Shown here piece after piece: positions 17,312 through 26,003 of a stretch of 64,000 nucleotides of DNA. The DNA lies in contig CAZWFE010000009.1 of the NCBI GenBank assembly GCA_964633145.1, positions 1 to 64,000 on the forward strand, given 5' to 3'. A model generated the notes under the pieces. The model was not told the DNA's origin. It was given only the letters and a program-made list of their open reading frames with translations, and ran no database searches. This stretch comes from CAJXSD01 sp964633145. GTDB lineage: Bacteria; Pseudomonadota; Alphaproteobacteria; Rhodobacterales; Rhodobacteraceae. The stretch's first letter is position 1. Each line of letters begins with the position of its first letter. A program made the translations under genes and the position numbers.

Positions 17312-18540
17312 AACAGGTGTTGTTGGTTGATGATGACGCCGCCGTACGCAATGCGGTGGCACAAACGCTAGAGCTGTCCGATTTCGATGTGATAACGGCC
17401 GGATCCTTTGTCGAGGCCAAGGATCAAATCACCAAAAATTTCGCGGGTATCATTTTGTCCGATATTCGTATGCCGGGGCGGGATGGGTTTCATTTGTTGG
17501 AATACACCAAATCGGTCGATCCCGAATTGCCTGTGGTGTTTTTATCTGGCGAAGGCGACATTCCCATGGCGGTGCGCGCGGTTGGCATGGGCGCATTCGA
17601 TTTTTTGGAAAAACCTTGTAGTCCGGCAGACATGATTTCGGTTTTACAACGTGCGATTTCTGCGCGATCAGTGGTGCTGGAAAACAGGGCACTGATGCAC
17701 AAAATACAAACGGCGGATCCGGCTGCGCGTTTGATTTTTGGCGTGTCCGAGGCATCAGAACAGTTGCGCAAAAACATACGTTCCGTTGCGGGGGTCGAAA
17801 CCGAGGTTTTGATCACTGGCGCCCCGGGCACCGGTATTTCCAAAGTGGCCGAAGTCCTGCACCTGAGTTCGCCGCGATCCAAGGGGGCATTCCAAAAACG
17901 CGCCTCAGAACAATTGACGCGGGACGGATTGGGCGAAGTCTTGGCCCAATGTGAACATGGCGGGGTGTTTTTCGATGCCATCGAGCAAATGCCACGCGAT
18001 ACCCAGCTGATGTTGCTGGATCATATGGAAACAGGTGATCGCATGCCGCGTATAATGGCCGGTACAAATCTATCAGTGACGGACTTGGACCAGTCGCGCG
18101 CATTGGTAGAGGATTTGTTCTATCGGTTTAGCGCGCTGCCAATTCGGATTCCATCGTTGTCAGAACGCCCCGAAGATATACCAGTGATGTTTCGCCACTA
18201 TGTCGCCCAAGCCGCTGAACAGTCTGGAAAACCCATCCCCAGCATCGGCCCCGAGGTGATCGGTCCGTTGATGGCGCGCGAATGGCCGGGTAACGCCCGA
18301 TCCTTGATGAGTGTGGCGATGAAATTCGTGCTTGGAATTGCGGATTTTAGCCAAACAGACATTGATGATACCTTGGGGCTTGCCCAGCAGATGGCGCAGG
18401 TCGAAAAGGCGCTGATTGCCGATGCACTGCGTAAATCAAATGGCCGTGTGGCTGAGGCGATAAAAATCCTAAAGCTTCCACGCAAGACATTTTACGACAA
18501 ATTAAACAAACACGGGATTCGCGCGGAAGATTTCCGATAG
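17308..18540 (+). CDS. dctD: DctD-like response regulator with degenerate AAA+ domain
   Basis: The 410-residue partner of DctB has an intact receiver (acidic pocket D8-D10, phospho-acceptor D52, K102), an NtrC-type central domain and a Fis-type HTH at the end (GRVAEAIKILKLPRKTFYDKL). The central domain lacks what a sigma-54 activator needs: the Walker A lysine is Ile177 (GAPGTGIS, 171-178), the Walker B Glu is Ala224 (FFDAIE), and the GAFTGA loop is absent; SKGAFQKRAS is all that aligns there. It probably regulates dctPQM without ATP-driven sigma-54 opening. It is translationally coupled to dctB. Confidence 0.9.
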   Translation: MKQVLLVDDDAAVRNAVAQTLELSDFDVITAGSFVEAKDQITKNFAGIILSDIRMPGRDGFHLLEYTKSVDPELPVVFLSGEGDIPMAVRAVGMGAFDFLEKPCSPADMISVLQRAISARSVVLENRALMHKIQTADPAARLIFGVSEASEQLRKNIRSVAGVETEVLITGAPGTGISKVAEVLHLSSPRSKGAFQKRASEQLTRDGLGEVLAQCEHGGVFFDAIEQMPRDTQLMLLDHMETGDRMPRIMAGTNLSVTDLDQSRALVEDLFYRFSALPIRIPSLSERPEDIPVMFRHYVAQAAEQSGKPIPSIGPEVIGPLMAREWPGNARSLMSVAMKFVLGIADFSQTDIDDTLGLAQQMAQVEKALIADALRKSNGRVAEAIKILKLPRKTFYDKLNKHGIRAEDFR

Positions 18541-18542
18541 AC

Positions 18543-18593
18543 TGTGTGGAAATCCGCACAAACCCGATATTGTGGCGTGCGAAATTTCGCACA
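18543..18593. promoter_or_regulatory. Paired DctD-type operator upstream of dctP
   Basis: Two 18-bp palindromes with the common half-site TGTGCGRAA lie at 18543-18560 (TGTGTGGAAATCCGCACA) and 18576-18593 (CGTGCGAAATTTCGCACA). Their centres are 33 bp apart, three helical turns. They lie about 170-220 bp before dctP, the arrangement of an upstream activating sequence. No GG-N10-GC sigma-54 core lies at the three GC dinucleotides I tested between these sites and dctP. Confidence 0.75.
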
Positions 18594-18764
18594 ATGTTTA
18601 TCGGGATCTTTGTGGGTTACATTAGGAATGACGTTTAAATTACTGATAAACAATATTTTATTTTATTTTTATCGAGTTGTGAATTCTGTGTTTGCAACCG
18701 AACTTGTCTAAGTTTCTAGTGTTGCCAGCCCGAAATGGGACCAATGGAAACGGGAGGATATTCC

Positions 18765-19766
18765 ATGAAACTATTTACCGCTGCTTTGACAGCCCTGACC
18801 CTGACTGTGTCAGCCGGTGCGGTTTCTGCTGCTTGTGATGACGGCGAAATCGTAATCAAACTAAGCCACGTAACAAACACTGACAAGCACCCCAAAGGGA
18901 TTGCTGCCTCTTTGTTGCAGTCGCGCGTGAACGAAGAGATGAACGGCAAAGCCTGTATGGAGGTTTTCCCGAACTCAACCCTATATAACGATGACCAAGT
19001 TCTGGAAGCATTGTTGCAGGGCGACGTTCAAATGGCCGCCCCATCTCTGTCAAAATTCGAACAGTTTACCAAAGTGTTCCGGATTTTTGACCTGCCATTT
19101 ATGTTCAAAAACATCAATGCTGTTGACGAATTCCAAAACTCTGAAACTGGTCAAGCGATGAAAGAATCCATGACACGTCGTGGTTTGTTGGGTCTGGCAT
19201 TCTGGCACAACGGCATGAAGCAAATGTCAGCAAACAAAGCGCTGAACTTGCCAACTGATGCGAACGGCCTGAAATTCCGCGTTCAGAATTCTGAAGTTTT
19301 GAAAGCACAAATGGCAGCCTTGGGTGGTTCGCCCCAACCAATGGCATTTTCCGAAGTGTACGGCGCGCTGCAAACAGGTGTTGTAGACGGCCAAGAAAAC
19401 ACATGGTCCAACATCTATGGCCAGAAATTCTTTGAAGTCCAAGATGGTATCACAGAAACCAACCATGGCATCATCGACTATATGCTGGTGACATCGGTTG
19501 ATTGGTGGGATGGTCTGCCTGCGGACGTGCGTGATCAACTGTCAACAATTGTGACCGAAGTGACCGCGGCCCGAAATGCTGAATCAACAGCTGTGAACCA
19601 AGCAGCCAAGCAAGAGATCATCAATGCTGGTGGTGTGGTTCGTACCCTTGATGCAGATCAACGCGCAGCCTGGGTCGCCGCGATGAAACCGGTTTGGGAA
19701 CAATTTGCGGGCGATGTTGGAACAGAAAACATCGACGCAGCACAAGCAATCAACGCGAAGCACTAA
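18765..19766 (+). CDS. dctP: TRAP transporter solute-binding protein, C4-dicarboxylate
   Basis: It is the periplasmic receptor that delivers dicarboxylates to DctQM. The 333-residue precursor has a signal peptide ending at SAGAVSAA (cleavage near residue 24). The DctP family features include KFRVQNSEVLKAQMAALGGSPQPM, with the Arg that binds the carboxylate, and QTGVVDGQENTWSN. GGGAGGA gives a strong ribosome-binding site. Codon use is cleaner than in the neighbours, as expected for an abundant binding protein. The DctBD genes and the paired operators directly upstream indicate dicarboxylate-responsive control. Confidence 0.92.
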   Translation: MKLFTAALTALTLTVSAGAVSAACDDGEIVIKLSHVTNTDKHPKGIAASLLQSRVNEEMNGKACMEVFPNSTLYNDDQVLEALLQGDVQMAAPSLSKFEQFTKVFRIFDLPFMFKNINAVDEFQNSETGQAMKESMTRRGLLGLAFWHNGMKQMSANKALNLPTDANGLKFRVQNSEVLKAQMAALGGSPQPMAFSEVYGALQTGVVDGQENTWSNIYGQKFFEVQDGITETNHGIIDYMLVTSVDWWDGLPADVRDQLSTIVTEVTAARNAESTAVNQAAKQEIINAGGVVRTLDADQRAAWVAAMKPVWEQFAGDVGTENIDAAQAINAKH

Positions 19767-19776
19767 TCGTGAATAT

Positions 19777-19806
19777 CACCCGGCCATTTATCGATTTGGC
19801 CGGGTG
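19777..19806 (+). promoter_or_regulatory. Strong intercistronic hairpin between dctP and dctQ
   Basis: Perfect 10-bp arms CACCCGGCCA and TGGCCGGGTG enclose a 10-base loop, followed by AATTTTAT, not a full U-tract. Such hairpins behind a binding-protein gene usually protect the upstream mRNA or attenuate the permease genes, giving much more DctP than DctQM. Confidence 0.8.
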
Positions 19807-19833
19807 AATTTTATCTTATCTGGGGGCATTGCC

Positions 19834-20523
19834 ATGTCTGTGGACGATCAATCGCAAACGGGGTTTGCGAAATTTATCAATGAAATAGAAGAAACCTTTA
19901 TCGCGTTGCTGCTGGGCGGCATGGTATTGATCACTTTTATCAATGTTGTATTGCGATATGGATTTAACACCGGCCTGATTTGGGGGCTTGAATCTGTTTT
20001 GTTTTTGTTTGCTTGGCTGGTTCTGTTTGGTGTGGCCTATGCGTTCAAGATCACTGCAAATCTAGGCGTTGATGCGGTTTTGAATATTGCGCCATCGCGC
20101 ATCAAACGCATCATGATCCTTGCATCCTGTGCTGTATGTATCATCTATGCGGGTTTGTTGTTCAAAGGGGCATGGGATTACTGGGCAAATTTTGCCAACC
20201 TGCCGCAAACGACAGGGCGCTGGTTTCCAACTGGCTTCGAAGAGATGAAACGCACATCCTACCGTGCGTGGTATGAAACCATCGATATTCCGTTCCCCGA
20301 ATTTCTGCGCTGGATCGAACCCCTAATGAACGAAGGCGAGCATTACGAAAAACTGCCGCGCTTTATTCCCTATGCCATGCTGCCATTCGGCGTGGGTCTG
20401 ATGTTGTTTCGGATCATCCAAGTCACCATTCGCATCATCAAAGGCGATGCAGAAAACATAATTGTCAGCCACGAAGCAGAAGATGCCGTGGAAGACGCAA
20501 AACACCTAAATCAAGAGGCCTAA
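19834..20523 (+). CDS. dctQ: TRAP transporter small permease DctQ
   Basis: This 229-residue inner-membrane subunit has four membrane segments (about 22-44, 55-72, 90-110 and near the end) and couples with DctM for sodium-driven uptake. It is longer than the usual 160-180 residues because of a hydrophilic insert of about 50 residues between the third and fourth segments (NFANLPQTTG through HYEKLPRF). The ATG at 19834 follows a GGGGG run. The gene sits between dctP and dctM, 3 bp before the latter. Confidence 0.88.
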   Translation: MSVDDQSQTGFAKFINEIEETFIALLLGGMVLITFINVVLRYGFNTGLIWGLESVLFLFAWLVLFGVAYAFKITANLGVDAVLNIAPSRIKRIMILASCAVCIIYAGLLFKGAWDYWANFANLPQTTGRWFPTGFEEMKRTSYRAWYETIDIPFPEFLRWIEPLMNEGEHYEKLPRFIPYAMLPFGVGLMLFRIIQVTIRIIKGDAENIIVSHEAEDAVEDAKHLNQEA

Positions 20524-20526
20524 TCC

Positions 20527-22062
20527 ATGTCAGTCGCAATTTTATTTGGGATGATCATCGCGCTGTTGCTGATCGGTGTCCCGATCGCCGTGGCCTTGGG
20601 GCTATCGTCGATTGTGTTTTTATTGGTGCTCAGCGATACATCGCTTGCCTCAATCGCGCAGTCGTTTTTTCAGGCGATGGCTGGTCATTATACTTTGTTG
20701 GCCATTCCATTCTTTATTTTGGCATCCACCTTTATGTCGACAGGCGGCGTGGCTAAACGGATCATTCGGTTTTCCATCGCGCTGGTCGGTCATTTCCGCG
20801 GGGGATTGGCGATCGCGGGTGTGTTTGCCTGTATGATGTTCGCAGCCCTGTCAGGGTCGTCACCAGCCACGGTTGTGGCGATTGGATCCATTGTGATCGC
20901 GGGCATGCGCCAAGTGGGCTATACCAAGGATTTCGCCGCAGGTGTAATCGCAAACGCCGGTACCTTGGGCATTTTGATCCCGCCGTCCATCGTGATGGTG
21001 GTCTATGCATCGGCCACGGATGTGTCTGTGGGCCGGATGTTTCTGGCAGGGGTCATTCCCGGCTTGATGGCAGGCACCATGTTGATGCTGGCCATTTGGG
21101 TGATTGCGCGGATGCGCAACCTGCCCAAAGGCGAATGGAAAGGCTGGGGAGAGGTCCTGTCATCCGGACGTGATGCCATTTGGGGCCTGTTTTTGATCAT
21201 CATTATCCTAGGCGGGATCTATGGTGGTATCTTTACCCCAACCGAAGCCGCAGCCGTCGCAGCGGTCTATGCGTTCTTGATCGCAAACTTTGTCTATCGT
21301 GACATGGGCATATTTGCCAAAGTGGCCCCCAAAGGCGGCAATTTCGCAAGTATTTTCGTACTGGGCGGCGTTGCTTGGGGGATTGCAATTTGGCTGATGT
21401 TTGGTGTCGAATTGTCGACCGCCACCCTTTATGGTTTCGGTGTGTCCTTTGTCCTTGCCGTTATGGAAAGCCTGCGCAAAGGTAATATGCCTGTGCCTGC
21501 GCATATCGCCTCTGATATTGCGAAAATGCCATTGTCGATTGTGCACAAAGACACCCGTGACACCCTGTTCGAAGCAGGTAAAATGACCGTCACGCTGATG
21601 TTCATTATTGCCAATGCGTTGATCCTGAAACACGTTTTGACAGATGAACAGATCCCACAACAAATCACAGCCGCAATGCTGGATGCGGGCTTTGGCCCAA
21701 TCATGTTCTTGGTCATTGTGAATGTGATTTTGTTGATCGGTGGTCAGTTTATGGAACCATCAGGTTTGATTGTGATTGTGGCACCTTTGGTGTTCCCGAT
21801 TGCGATTGAATTGGGCATTGATCCGATCCATTTGGGGATCATCATGGTTGTGAACATGGAAATTGGGATGATCACGCCGCCAGTTGGTTTGAACCTGTTT
21901 GTGACATCCGGTGTGGCGGGAATGCCCATGATGAAGGTCGTGCGCGCCGCATTGCCATTCTTGGCGGTTCTGTTCGTGTTCTTGATTATGGTGACCTATA
22001 TCCCGATCTTGTCCACGTTCTTGCCCACCTACTTTATGGGGCCGGAAATCATCACAAAATAA
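20527..22062 (+). CDS. dctM: TRAP transporter large permease DctM, extended form
   Basis: It is the main transport subunit of the dicarboxylate TRAP system, with a dozen or more membrane segments. At 511 residues it exceeds the usual length of about 430. The extra part lies in the middle (about residues 255-350) and includes two more hydrophobic stretches, FVLGGVAWGIAIWLMFGVEL and TLYGFGVSFVLAVME, followed by a cytoplasmic loop. Conserved features such as GSSPATVVAIGSI and GILIPPSIVMVVY are intact, so it is not a broken gene. A terminator follows after 3 bp. Confidence 0.9.
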   Translation: MSVAILFGMIIALLLIGVPIAVALGLSSIVFLLVLSDTSLASIAQSFFQAMAGHYTLLAIPFFILASTFMSTGGVAKRIIRFSIALVGHFRGGLAIAGVFACMMFAALSGSSPATVVAIGSIVIAGMRQVGYTKDFAAGVIANAGTLGILIPPSIVMVVYASATDVSVGRMFLAGVIPGLMAGTMLMLAIWVIARMRNLPKGEWKGWGEVLSSGRDAIWGLFLIIIILGGIYGGIFTPTEAAAVAAVYAFLIANFVYRDMGIFAKVAPKGGNFASIFVLGGVAWGIAIWLMFGVELSTATLYGFGVSFVLAVMESLRKGNMPVPAHIASDIAKMPLSIVHKDTRDTLFEAGKMTVTLMFIIANALILKHVLTDEQIPQQITAAMLDAGFGPIMFLVIVNVILLIGGQFMEPSGLIVIVAPLVFPIAIELGIDPIHLGIIMVVNMEIGMITPPVGLNLFVTSGVAGMPMMKVVRAALPFLAVLFVFLIMVTYIPILSTFLPTYFMGPEIITK

Positions 22063-22065
22063 ACG

Positions 22066-22093
22066 AAAGGCGCCCAAAATTTGGGCGCCTTTT
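22066..22093. terminator. Bidirectional terminator between dctM and tpiA
   Basis: AAAGGCGCCCAAAATTTGGG continues to a perfect inverted repeat of 14 bp per arm, A-rich before and T-rich after, so it can end dctPQM and tpiA transcripts. Confidence 0.9.
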
Positions 22094-22114
22094 CATTTGG
22101 AACTGTGTCCTATA

Positions 22115-22852
22115 TCAGGCCTGTTCTAATGCCGTAACAATTGGGCCGAAATCTGCAGCTGTTAGGCTTGCACCGCCGACCAACGCGCCGTCGACATTGG
22201 CAACCGCGAATATATCGTTGGCATTCGATCCTTTCACGGATCCACCATATAACAAACGCATGTCGCGCGCGGTTGAGCCATGGGACACCAACAGCGTGGT
22301 GCGCATAAATTCATGTGCTTGTGCAATTTGATCCGTCGTGGGCACCAATCCGGTGCCAATTGCCCAAACCGGTTCATATGCAATCACTGTGTTTTCTGAA
22401 TTCGCAGTGGCTGGAACCGAACCGGCCAATTGCGTGCCAAGCACATCCAAAGTTTGGCCCGCATCACGTTGGTCCAATGTTTCCCCAATGCAGATCACGG
22501 CGATCAGCCCAGCGTCATAGGCGGCTTGTGCCTTGGCGTTGATGTCTGCATCCGTTTCATTTTGATCTTGGCGACGTTCAGAATGACCGACGATCACATA
22601 GCTGGCGCCTATATCTGCAAGTTGTTGCGCTGAAATTTCACCAGTGTGCGCGCCCTTGGCTTGCATGTGACAATTCTGCGCCCCAATCGAAATGGTTTGC
22701 GTTGTTGATTTGGCTGAATGGATCAAGGTCGCGGGTGGACAAATCAAGATATCGACTGAGCTATCTTGGTGCGATTGTTCAAGGAGTTTAAGCTGGTTTA
22801 AGTCTGCCAGCGTTCCGTTCATTTTCCAATTTCCTGCAGCGAGCTTGCGCAT
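22115..22852 (-). CDS. tpiA: Triosephosphate isomerase
   Basis: It interconverts dihydroxyacetone phosphate and glyceraldehyde 3-phosphate. The 245-residue protein begins RKLAAGNWKMNG with the catalytic Lys, has the catalytic His in VGHSERR near residue 90 and the catalytic Glu in AYEPVWAIGTG near residue 157, then GSVKGSN near the end. Two adjacent ATG codons are possible; the second (22852) has better distance to AAAGG. It is divergent from the oxygenase gene by 89 bp and convergent with dctM. Confidence 0.95.
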   Translation of the reverse strand: MRKLAAGNWKMNGTLADLNQLKLLEQSHQDSSVDILICPPATLIHSAKSTTQTISIGAQNCHMQAKGAHTGEISAQQLADIGASYVIVGHSERRQDQNETDADINAKAQAAYDAGLIAVICIGETLDQRDAGQTLDVLGTQLAGSVPATANSENTVIAYEPVWAIGTGLVPTTDQIAQAHEFMRTTLLVSHGSTARDMRLLYGGSVKGSNANDIFAVANVDGALVGGASLTAADFGPIVTALEQA

Positions 22853-22941
22853 CATATACCTTTCTGAACCATAATCACTTGAATCTGAGTTGTAACACAA
22901 GTAATCGGCATAGCAACAATGGTTCTGGGGTGGGGTGTGAA

Positions 22942-23847
22942 ATGATACCAAGAATTGATTTTGCGAAAATTGTCCAGCGCGACAAGGATGCAATGGATCA
23001 GTTGCGATTGGCAATTCAAGAACACGGATTCCTAATTGTGTCCAATACAGTGATCAGCCCAGATACCATGCGTGCTGTGCTAAAATCATATTCTGAATTT
23101 TTCCACTTACCTGATGCGGAAAAACATCGCGTTAATATGGCCAAAACAGGGTCAAACCGCGGGTGGGGCGCATCACGTTCGGAACAGGTCGATCCAAACG
23201 CAAATCCTGACTATAAAGAAGTCTTTGACTGCGGATTTGAAATTCCCAAAACCGACCCATTGTCCAAACTGTCGGTCTATGCCCCAAACCTGTGGCCAGA
23301 GGTTCCACAAGATTTTCGGGCAACGATCAGCGCCTATTATGACCAAGCACAGGGTGTTGCACTGCATATATTGCGTGCAATTGCGCATGTCATGGGATTG
23401 GACCAAGAATATTTTGACGATAAATTTTCCAAGCCAATGGCGTTATTGCGTGGCAATTTTTACCCTCAACGTCCCACTTGGGCAGGCGAGCAGGATTTCG
23501 GCATTGCGGCCCACACTGACTATGGCTGTGTTACCTTGCTGGGAACAGATGGTGTTGATGGTCTTGAGGCGCAAACTATGTCGGGCCAATGGCTGCCCGT
23601 TCGCGCCGAGGTTGGGGAATTTATCATAAATTTCGGTGAAATGTTGCAAATGTGGACAGATGGCCAAGTACGCGCAACGCCACACCGCGTGCGCGGCACC
23701 ACCCAAGAACGCATTTCTGTGCCGCTGTTTTTCAACCCAAATTACGATACGAATGTGGCACCGATTGGCGCTGAACAGGAAATATTAGCCGGCGAACATT
23801 TGGAAAAACGATTTAAACAGACCTATCTGCACCTAAAGGGCGCATAA
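22942..23847 (+). CDS. 2-oxoglutarate/Fe(II) oxygenase, isopenicillin N synthase-like
   Basis: This 301-residue protein belongs to the IPNS/2OG-Fe(II) oxygenase family. The N-terminal DIOX_N-like part is residues 1-110 and the double-stranded beta helix follows. The iron triad is H191 and D193 (HTDYG) with H248 (ATPHRVRG), and the co-substrate Arg-x-Ser is RIS near residue 256. The reaction is unknown; related proteins act on small acids or in catabolism. The start at 22942 is chosen by family length, with a weak RBS. It ends one base from the convergent Fe-S gene. Confidence 0.85.
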   Translation: MIPRIDFAKIVQRDKDAMDQLRLAIQEHGFLIVSNTVISPDTMRAVLKSYSEFFHLPDAEKHRVNMAKTGSNRGWGASRSEQVDPNANPDYKEVFDCGFEIPKTDPLSKLSVYAPNLWPEVPQDFRATISAYYDQAQGVALHILRAIAHVMGLDQEYFDDKFSKPMALLRGNFYPQRPTWAGEQDFGIAAHTDYGCVTLLGTDGVDGLEAQTMSGQWLPVRAEVGEFIINFGEMLQMWTDGQVRATPHRVRGTTQERISVPLFFNPNYDTNVAPIGAEQEILAGEHLEKRFKQTYLHLKGA

Positions 23848-23848
23848 C

Positions 23849-24196
23849 TTACTCTGCAAATTTGATCGACTCTCCGCAGCCGCAAGCATCAACAACATTG
23901 GGGTTTTTGAATTTGAAACCGGCTTCTAGCAGGCCCGTTTCATAGTCAATTTCGGTCCCAAACAAAAACATCTGCGCCATGGGCGCGATCATCACGCAGG
24001 CCCCATCTTGTTCCACCACTTCGTCATGTGGATCAGCCTGATCGACATATTCCATGGTGTATTCCATGCCTGCGCAGCCGCCCTTTTTGACGCCTAATTT
24101 CAATCCTTTGTGGCCGCCTTTTTCCATCAGCTTTGTGATCTGACGGACCGCTGCCGGTGTCAGTGTGACTGGGGATGTGCCAGGAATTCCAAACAT
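23849..24196 (-). CDS. A-type iron-sulfur carrier (SufA/IscA/ErpA-like)
   Basis: A-type carriers accept Fe-S clusters from the assembly scaffold and hand them to target enzymes. The 115-residue protein has the three conserved cysteines at 41 (GGCAGMEY), 105 and 107 (ACGCGES). It lies 9 bp after a SufT/MIP18-type gene, as in many alphaproteobacteria where both finish the suf cluster. The rest of suf is not in this window. The name sufA is likely but not proven over erpA. Confidence 0.9.
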   Translation of the reverse strand: MFGIPGTSPVTLTPAAVRQITKLMEKGGHKGLKLGVKKGGCAGMEYTMEYVDQADPHDEVVEQDGACVMIAPMAQMFLFGTEIDYETGLLEAGFKFKNPNVVDACGCGESIKFAE

Positions 24197-24205
24197 TGTT
24201 AAATC

Positions 24206-24568
24206 CTACATAAAGCCAAGTTCAAGGCGCGCTTCGTCGCTCATCATATCCATGCCCCAGGGGGGATCCCAAGTCATTTCAATTTCGACGTGCTGCACAC
24301 CCGCGACCGGGCTGATGGCCTGTTCGACCCAGCCAGGCATTTCACCTGCCACTGGGCATCCCGGTGCGGTCAGGGTCATAATTACACGAACTACGTTTTC
24401 TGAATTGATATCAATCGTATAGATCAGCCCAAGATCATAAATATTAACTGGAATTTCGGGGTCATAGACCGTCCGGCAGGCCTCAACCACGGCATCATAC
24501 AGAGGATGATCCGTCGAAGAAGGCGCGATAAGGGGGGTTCCCTCGATTGGGTGATGAGCCTCAGACAT
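24206..24568 (-). CDS. sufT: SufT/MIP18-type Fe-S assembly protein (DUF59)
   Basis: This 120-residue MIP18 family protein assists Fe-S cluster maturation. The core YDPEIPVNIYDLGLIY (about residues 35-50) and TAPGCPVAGEMP (about 68-79), with the conserved Cys, are clear, and the C-terminus EMTWDPPWGMDMMSDEAR is the usual one. Residues 1-20 are a disordered lead. It is followed by the A-type carrier gene on the same strand, which supports a joint role. Confidence 0.88.
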   Translation of the reverse strand: MSEAHHPIEGTPLIAPSSTDHPLYDAVVEACRTVYDPEIPVNIYDLGLIYTIDINSENVVRVIMTLTAPGCPVAGEMPGWVEQAISPVAGVQHVEIEMTWDPPWGMDMMSDEARLELGFM

Positions 24569-24635
24569 TTTCGATGTTCCGTGTTATTACCTGACTAAAC
24601 ATATAGGGTATGTTTGTGCCAAGGTCCAGAGCGCG

Positions 24636-25451
24636 CTAGTCAGCGCGCAAATGTTTTTCCGGCAAAGATAGGTTTGCCACCTGTTCGGTGATAGGTGTTG
24701 AATTCAATGGATGCAGGGTCGTGTCGAAATCCTGTTTCGCATCATAGGATTGCCATGACTGACCGCGAAACAGCTCAAGCCCTGAAAACCGCGCCTTGTA
24801 TCCCATCTTGGGACTGCCGGGGACCCAATATCCTAAATACACATAGGGTAAATTATATTCAGCGGCCAATGTAATTTGGTCCAAAATCACATGGGTTCCA
24901 ATCGAATGATTGGCATAGTCGGGATCGAAAAACGAATACACCAAACTTAGCCCATCATCCAAAATATCAGTCAAACAGGCTGCGACCAATTGATCACCGT
25001 CGCGGTATTCGATCACACGCGTCCGGATCGGGGTCTCTTCTATCATGGCTGCGAATTCGAACACATCCATATCCGCCATGCCGCCATCACTATGGCGTGT
25101 CGTTAAATATTTGCGAAACAGATCGAACTGCTCTTCGGTGGCCCAAGGCGATGTTACGCTACGCGTCAGTCCGGAATTTTTTTTCAGGATGCGGCGCTGA
25201 GACGTGCTGGCGTGGAATTCAGTCACCTTTACGCGCGCTGACATGCAGGCTGCACAATCGGTACACGACGGCCGATACAACACATGCTGAGACCGTCGAA
25301 ACCCCTGTTTGGACAAGCAATCATTTAGCTGCTGTGCGTTGTCAACTTGTAACGACGTAAACAGTTTCCGTTCCTGCCGACGTTCAAGATACGGGCAGGG
25401 TTGGGGGGCCGTCACATAAAACTGGGGCACTATGGGCAGCGAATGACGCAT
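24636..25451 (-). CDS. bpt: Aspartate/glutamate leucyltransferase (arginyl-tRNA-protein transferase family)
   Basis: It attaches leucine from Leu-tRNA to N-terminal Asp or Glu, marking proteins for ClpAP degradation by the N-degron pathway. At 271 residues it is a typical Bpt. The N-terminal domain has the cysteine pattern CPYLERRQERK near 19 and CTDCAAC near 65; the C-terminal GNAT-like domain has YVYLGYWVPGSPKMGYKARF near 205-225. It is a single gene with the RDD gene 63 bp upstream on the same strand. Confidence 0.92.
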   Translation of the reverse strand: MRHSLPIVPQFYVTAPQPCPYLERRQERKLFTSLQVDNAQQLNDCLSKQGFRRSQHVLYRPSCTDCAACMSARVKVTEFHASTSQRRILKKNSGLTRSVTSPWATEEQFDLFRKYLTTRHSDGGMADMDVFEFAAMIEETPIRTRVIEYRDGDQLVAACLTDILDDGLSLVYSFFDPDYANHSIGTHVILDQITLAAEYNLPYVYLGYWVPGSPKMGYKARFSGLELFRGQSWQSYDAKQDFDTTLHPLNSTPITEQVANLSLPEKHLRAD

Positions 25452-25514
25452 GGCCGGATCGTATCAATTCAATGGCATGGTTGCAATGAAAACAAATTAT
25501 TCACCGTAACTGTA

Positions 25515-25946
25515 TCACATGGATTTGGTTTTGTTAATCATGACTGTTCCCAAAATTAAGTCGCTCACGCCCTTACCCGTTGGCTGGGATGCCATCATCA
25601 GAATTGAAATGAATTGAACGATGGGCAGCGCAAAAGAGATATACAGTCCCACCGTATGCAAAAGGGCACTGATGAATTCCAGCTTGCTGCCATCAGCTTG
25701 GCGCAATTCAATTGACATCATGCGCATACCCCATGTTGCCGATCCATTCGACAGCGTGATGACGCGGTACATAAATCCAACCACAGCAACAAAATAGGGA
25801 AAGAACAACACCGCGGTGAACCCGGTCAACGGTGTTAAAATTGCACCGATGATCATAATAATAAGCATATCCAGAACCCAAGCGAAAAACCGTTTCGGCG
25901 CGACGCCTGCGTAAAATTCAGGATGTGTTTGTGCAGCAGGTAACAT
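25515..25946 (-). CDS. RDD-family membrane protein
   Basis: This 143-residue protein has the family's Arg and Asp pair (KRFFAWVLDMLIIM, residues 18-31) and three or four membrane segments. The family is linked to ion or sodium transport in a few cases but has no general function. GGAA precedes the ATG at 25946. It lies 57 bp after the DUF2852 gene on the same strand and may be co-transcribed with it. Confidence 0.8.
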   Translation of the reverse strand: MLPAAQTHPEFYAGVAPKRFFAWVLDMLIIMIIGAILTPLTGFTAVLFFPYFVAVVGFMYRVITLSNGSATWGMRMMSIELRQADGSKLEFISALLHTVGLYISFALPIVQFISILMMASQPTGKGVSDLILGTVMINKTKSM

Positions 25947-26003
25947 TATGAAATTCCAAAGTGGTAAGAGGGCTAGGGGGCAGGGTGATCCGCCCCCAAG
26001 GGG

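Noticed and set aside
18594..18764. A sigma-54 promoter before dctP
   Set aside because: I tested the GC dinucleotides in this stretch; none has GG at the required distance upstream.
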